A stretch of 64,000 nucleotides of DNA from Woeseiaceae bacterium (GTDB lineage Bacteria; Pseudomonadota; Gammaproteobacteria; Steroidobacterales; Woeseiaceae), in assembly GCA_028289545.1 (NCBI GenBank), contig JANQPG010000107.1, forward strand, positions 1-64,000, in the 5' to 3' direction. The translations under genes were made by a program, and so were the position numbers. This document shows, one piece after another, positions 60,736 to 64,000 of this stretch. Position 1 is the stretch's first letter. Each line of letters begins with the position of its first letter. A model generated the notes under the pieces. That model made no database searches and was not told the origin of the DNA. It was given only the letters and a program-made list of their open reading frames with translations.

Positions 60736-62652
60736 GTGACCGAACTGAGCGATTTTTTCTCGGAGGCGAGCCCGCTTCGCCGCCTGCTGCCCGGATTTAC
60801 ACCCCGCACAGGGCAGGCGTTGATGGCCGATGTGGTGCTCGACGCCATCGAGAACGCCGGGCAACTCGTCGTCGAGGCCGGCACGGGCACGGGCAAAACC
60901 TTCGCCTACCTGCTGCCGGCGCTGCTCGCGGGCCGCAAGACGATTATCTCGACGGGCACCAAGGCGCTGCAGGACCAGCTTTATCATCGCGATCTGCCGC
61001 TGGTTGCCAAAGCCGTCGGCATGCCGGTCACTACTGCCTTGCTGAAAGGCCGCGCCAACTACCTGTGCCTGGAGCGCCTGGAACAGCTAACCGAGCCGGC
61101 TGCTTCGCTGCGCGCGGATCTGAGCGCGGTGACCGAGTGGCGCCATCGTACGGAGCAGGGCGACAAGGCGGAGCTGACCGATGTAGCGGAGGACTCCGCC
61201 ATCTGGCCGCTCGTCACGTCGACGGCCGACAATTGCCTCGGCCAGAAATGCGACTTCTACAACAGCTGCCACGTCGTCAGGGCGCGCCGCAAGGCTCAGG
61301 AGGCCGATCTCGTCGTCGTCAACCATCACCTGCTGCTCGCGGATCTGGCGATGAAAGAAGGCGGCTTCGTCGAATTCCTGCCGGGTGCCGACGCCATCAT
61401 TCTCGACGAGGCGCACCAGGTCCCGGATCTTGCGGTGCAGTTTTTTGGCGTAACCCTCGGTACGCGAGAGCTCACGCGACTGCTCGACGAGACACGCGCA
61501 GGCGTGCTGCCGTATGCGGATCCCGGCCTCCGGCAGCGACTGGACCACACCGAAACGGCGGTGCGTGTATTCAGGGCCGACGCCCCGCGTCAGCTCGGGC
61601 GACACGAGCTGGACGACCTCATGCCCGTGCTGGGTAAGAGCCTGGGCGCGCTTATGGCGGCGATTGCCGATCTGCTCGATGCACTGAGCGCACTTCGCGA
61701 GGTTTCGGACGTCGTGGAGAAGCTGTCCGAACAATGGGTCACGGCCGGCGAACGCCTTTCGGTACTCATTGAGGAATCGGCCTGGGACGGTCTGCGCTGG
61801 CTCGAGGTGTCACGGCAAAGCGTTCGGCTCAACCTGACGCCGCTGGACGTCGCCGACAAGCTCGGGCCGCTCATGTCCGACGGTCGGCAGGCGTGGGTGT
61901 TTACCTCTGCAACACTGGCCGTCGGTGACGATTTTTCGCACTTTGCGGGGCGACTGGGTCTCGACGGCGTGCGTGGATTGAGTTTTCCGAGTCCTTTCGA
62001 CCTGGCCAACAACGGCCTTGTGTATGTTCCCCAGGGTTTGCCCGCGCCGTCGGATCGCTCCCACACCGCCGCGTTCCTCGAGGCGGTCGCGGCTTTGTTC
62101 ACCGCCACCGAGGGCGGCTTCTTCTGCCTGTTTACGAGCCACCGGGCGTTGAATACCGCTCGCGACTGGTTCGAGCGGAATGGCGAGCACGTGCTCGACG
62201 GCCGGCCCTTGCTCGTGCAGGGTTCAGCACCGCGCGACGATCTGATCCGGCGGTTCCGCGAGGCCGGCAACGCCGTGTTGCTCGGTACCGGTAGCTTCTG
62301 GGAGGGGATCGACGTCCGCGGCCCGGCGTTGACGGTGGTGGCAATCGACAAGCTGCCGTTCGCGTCGCCGGGAGACCCGCTGACGATGGCTCGCCTCGAG
62401 TTCATTCGCCGCGAGGGCGGCAACGGATTTATGCAGCACCAGGTGCCGCAGGCGGTATTGGCGTTGAAACAAGGCGCGGGCCGGCTGCTGCGCAGCGAGA
62501 CGGACTTCGGCGCCGTTGTGCTCGGCGATCCGCGTGTGATCGGTAAACGCTACGGACAGCTGTTCCTCGACAGTCTTGCGCCGATGCCGCTCCGCCGCGA
62601 GCGTGACGAGGTGACCGCTTTTTTTGCCGCGCAGAAGAGAGACGCTGCTTGA
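60736..62652 (+). CDS. yoaA: DinG-family iron-sulfur helicase YoaA
   Basis: A 638-residue XPD/DinG-type DNA helicase. Motif I is GTGTGKT (about residues 52-58), motif II is DEAH (LDEAHQVPDL, near 224-227), and four cysteines fit a 4Fe-4S cluster (YLCLERL, then NCLGQKCDFYNSC). Later motifs include VLLGTGSFWEGIDVRGPAL and LKQGAGRLLRSETDFG. YoaA acts in DNA repair with the clamp-loader subunit HolC in E. coli. Length fits YoaA, not the longer DinG, and the neighbour tsaB matches the E. coli arrangement. The start is GTG at 60736. Confidence 0.92.
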   Translation: MTELSDFFSEASPLRRLLPGFTPRTGQALMADVVLDAIENAGQLVVEAGTGTGKTFAYLLPALLAGRKTIISTGTKALQDQLYHRDLPLVAKAVGMPVTTALLKGRANYLCLERLEQLTEPAASLRADLSAVTEWRHRTEQGDKAELTDVAEDSAIWPLVTSTADNCLGQKCDFYNSCHVVRARRKAQEADLVVVNHHLLLADLAMKEGGFVEFLPGADAIILDEAHQVPDLAVQFFGVTLGTRELTRLLDETRAGVLPYADPGLRQRLDHTETAVRVFRADAPRQLGRHELDDLMPVLGKSLGALMAAIADLLDALSALREVSDVVEKLSEQWVTAGERLSVLIEESAWDGLRWLEVSRQSVRLNLTPLDVADKLGPLMSDGRQAWVFTSATLAVGDDFSHFAGRLGLDGVRGLSFPSPFDLANNGLVYVPQGLPAPSDRSHTAAFLEAVAALFTATEGGFFCLFTSHRALNTARDWFERNGEHVLDGRPLLVQGSAPRDDLIRRFREAGNAVLLGTGSFWEGIDVRGPALTVVAIDKLPFASPGDPLTMARLEFIRREGGNGFMQHQVPQAVLALKQGAGRLLRSETDFGAVVLGDPRVIGKRYGQLFLDSLAPMPLRRERDEVTAFFAAQKRDAA

Positions 62653-63344
62653 AACTGCTGGCACTCGATACCTCCTCGCTGGCCTGCACGGTTGCACTCT
62701 CGGTGGACGGTCGGGTATCGGCACGTCACGAGACCGAGGCCCGACAGCATACTGCGCTGCTGGTCCCGATGATTCGCGCGCTCAGCGAGGAGACGGGAGT
62801 GGCGCTCAAGGAGCTCGACGCCGTGGTTCTCGGCAACGGTCCCGGATCGTTTATCGGCATGCGGATTGCCGCGTCGGTGGCTCAGGGTATTGCGTTTGCG
62901 GCAAACAAGCCGCTGGTGCCGGTGTCGTCAATGGCGGCTCTGGCTGCCGCGGTCATCGAAACCACGGATCGCGCCTGCGTTGCCGTTGCCCAGGATGCTC
63001 ACATGGGGCAGGTCTACTTCGGGCTGTACCGAAGGTCCGAGGGCGGAGTCGAGCTCGCCTGTCCCGAACGGATTGCCGACCCCGGCGTTCTCGGCGAACT
63101 CGAGTCCCTGCCGCCGGGCAGTTGCGCCATAGCGGGCGTGGGCTGGGCAATGTACCCGCAGCTGGCGTCGGCCAACCCGGCTGTGGCCTCGGCGGAGGCG
63201 AGGCTCCTGCATCCGGATGCGCGCTACCTGCTCGAGCCAGGCAGGCGCGCCCTGGCCGCCGGGGAGGGAATTGCGCCGGAGACGCTCGAGCCCGCCTACC
63301 TGCGGGACCGGGTGGCCTCGATTCAGGCGCGCAAAACCCCGTAA
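62649..63344 (+). CDS. tsaB: tRNA threonylcarbamoyladenosine biosynthesis protein TsaB
   Basis: A 231-residue ASKHA-fold protein (formerly YeaZ): KLLALDTSSLACTVALSVDG at the N-terminus and the conserved GNGPGSFIGMRIAASVAQGI. TsaB partners TsaD in making t6A37 in tRNAs that read ANN codons; it is essential in most bacteria. The TTG start at 62649 overlaps the yoaA stop by 4 bases (TTGA). Confidence 0.95.
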   Translation: MKLLALDTSSLACTVALSVDGRVSARHETEARQHTALLVPMIRALSEETGVALKELDAVVLGNGPGSFIGMRIAASVAQGIAFAANKPLVPVSSMAALAAAVIETTDRACVAVAQDAHMGQVYFGLYRRSEGGVELACPERIADPGVLGELESLPPGSCAIAGVGWAMYPQLASANPAVASAEARLLHPDARYLLEPGRRALAAGEGIAPETLEPAYLRDRVASIQARKTP

Positions 63345-63349
63345 CCGTG

Positions 63350-63367
63350 CTGTAATATGGCACTGAT
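63350..63367 (+). promoter_or_regulatory. Possible Pho box before phoB
   Basis: CTGTAAT-N4-CACTGAT resembles the PhoB box (two CTGTCAT repeats 11 bases apart): 6 of 7 and 4 of 7 positions match. It is 62 bases before the phoB ATG and would allow autoregulation. Confidence 0.3.
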
Positions 63368-63428
63368 CTAATGCGCCGAATTCGGTCCGGTCGTGGCCGG
63401 CAGTCCCTTGTAAGAGCAGGACACACTC

Positions 63429-64000
63429 ATGGCTTCCAGCAAGATTTTGATCGTTGAAGACGAGGCGCCCATTCGTGAAATGATCGCTTTTCATCTCGTT
63501 CGCGCCGGCTACGAAACGGTGGAGGCCGGCGATTGTCGCAGCGCCCGGCAAATGCTCGCGGACGAACGTCCCGACCTTGCGCTCGTCGACTGGATGCTGC
63601 CCGACATGAGCGGCCTCGAGCTCACGCGGATGTTGAAGCGTGACGAGGACAATGAGGATCTCGCCGTCATCATGCTGACGGCGCGCGCTGACGAGTACGA
63701 CAAGGTGGCGGGCCTCGAGGGGGGTGCGGACGACTACATTACCAAGCCGTTTTCGCCGCGCGAACTCGTTGCCCGCATACAGGCCGTGCTGCGGCGTGCC
63801 AAGAACGTCGAAGGCGAAACGGTTCGGGCAGGTGTGCTCGAGCTGGACGCGGCGGGACACCGGGTCACGGCGGACGACGTGGAGGTCCGTCTCGGCCCGA
63901 CCGAGTATCGGCTGCTGCGCTTTCTCATGACGCACCCCGACCGTGTGTACAGCCGCACCCAGCTGCTGGATCGCGTGTGGGGCGCGAACGTGTACGTTGA
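63429..64000 (+). CDS. phoB: Phosphate regulon response regulator PhoB, partial at the window end
   Basis: The frame starts with ATG at 63429 and runs off the window after 190 codons. The receiver domain (KILIVEDEAPIREMIAFHLV, phosphoacceptor Asp in LALVDWMLPDMSG, Lys in YITKPFSPREL) and most of the winged-helix domain (LGPTEYRLLRFLMTHPDRVY, TQLLDRVWGANVYV) are visible. It closely follows PhoB; other OmpR-family regulators are less likely given NVYV. phoR should follow downstream. Confidence 0.92.
   Translation, partial: MASSKILIVEDEAPIREMIAFHLVRAGYETVEAGDCRSARQMLADERPDLALVDWMLPDMSGLELTRMLKRDEDNEDLAVIMLTARADEYDKVAGLEGGADDYITKPFSPRELVARIQAVLRRAKNVEGETVRAGVLELDAAGHRVTADDVEVRLGPTEYRLLRFLMTHPDRVYSRTQLLDRVWGANVYV

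Noticed and set aside
1-64000. Mobile elements, phage genes, CRISPR arrays, tRNA or rRNA genes
   Set aside because: None were recognisable on reading either strand; base composition and gene packing look uniform.

Overview
The window reads as a chromosomal segment of a GC-rich, free-living, probably marine Gammaproteobacterium with a single polar flagellum. The flagellar gene order (flgKL-fliC-flaG-fliDST-fleQ-like-activator-fliEFGHIJ-fliK-fliLMNOPQR-flhBA-flhF-flhG-fliA) and the sigma-54/sigma-28 hierarchy match the Pseudomonas/Vibrio polar type. The stator is of the sodium-driven PomAB type. A genus cannot be fixed from the sequence; no mobile element, CRISPR array, tRNA or rRNA was seen.

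Region 1 (1-27205) is an almost complete flagellar locus. Four strong -24/-12 sigma-54 promoters (before fliD, the second activator gene, fliK and fliL) and a sigma-28 promoter (before fliC) are visible. The master activator gene has a perfect CRP-type palindrome placed like a class II activator site. The FleR position is filled by an activator without a receiver domain, and no FleS kinase gene is present. The chemotaxis genes that usually follow fliA are absent; only a DUF2802 gene remains.

Region 2 (27217-33406) is a signalling and stator block: an HDOD protein, a pomA-pomB-PilZ operon with a sigma-28 promoter, a diguanylate cyclase with a near-perfect sigma-28 promoter, and, divergent from it, a second FleQ-like regulator split into two overlapping reading frames.

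Region 3 (33613-45239) is a compact MSHA-like type IV pilus locus: secretin MshL, TPR protein, ATPase MshE, platform MshG, three alignment-complex proteins, two minor pilin-like proteins and a major pilin candidate. The pilin gene has its own sigma-28 promoter, and a weaker sigma-28-like site precedes mshL. This ties pilus production to completion of the flagellar hook.

Region 4 (45351-49672) holds a second HDOD protein, a receiver-like protein and an orphan membrane-bound PAS-GAF sigma-54 activator. Region 5 (49966-58657) is a cell-surface cassette: three exported DUF11-type proteins and a giant (about 1930 aa) protein with DUF11, SdrD-B-like, OmpA-like and C-terminal outer-membrane-barrel-like parts, preceded by a CRP-type palindrome. 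It is the least explained part of the window and the best candidate for an undescribed system. Region 6 (58775-64000) holds a CadC-like membrane regulator, then housekeeping genes yoaA, tsaB and the start of phoB.

Taken together, flagellar sigma factors appear to drive not only flagellin and stator but also c-di-GMP synthesis and a pilin, while a CRP-type regulator may control both the flagellar master gene and the surface cassette. Promoter calls and domain limits were made by eye and not tested by search tools.
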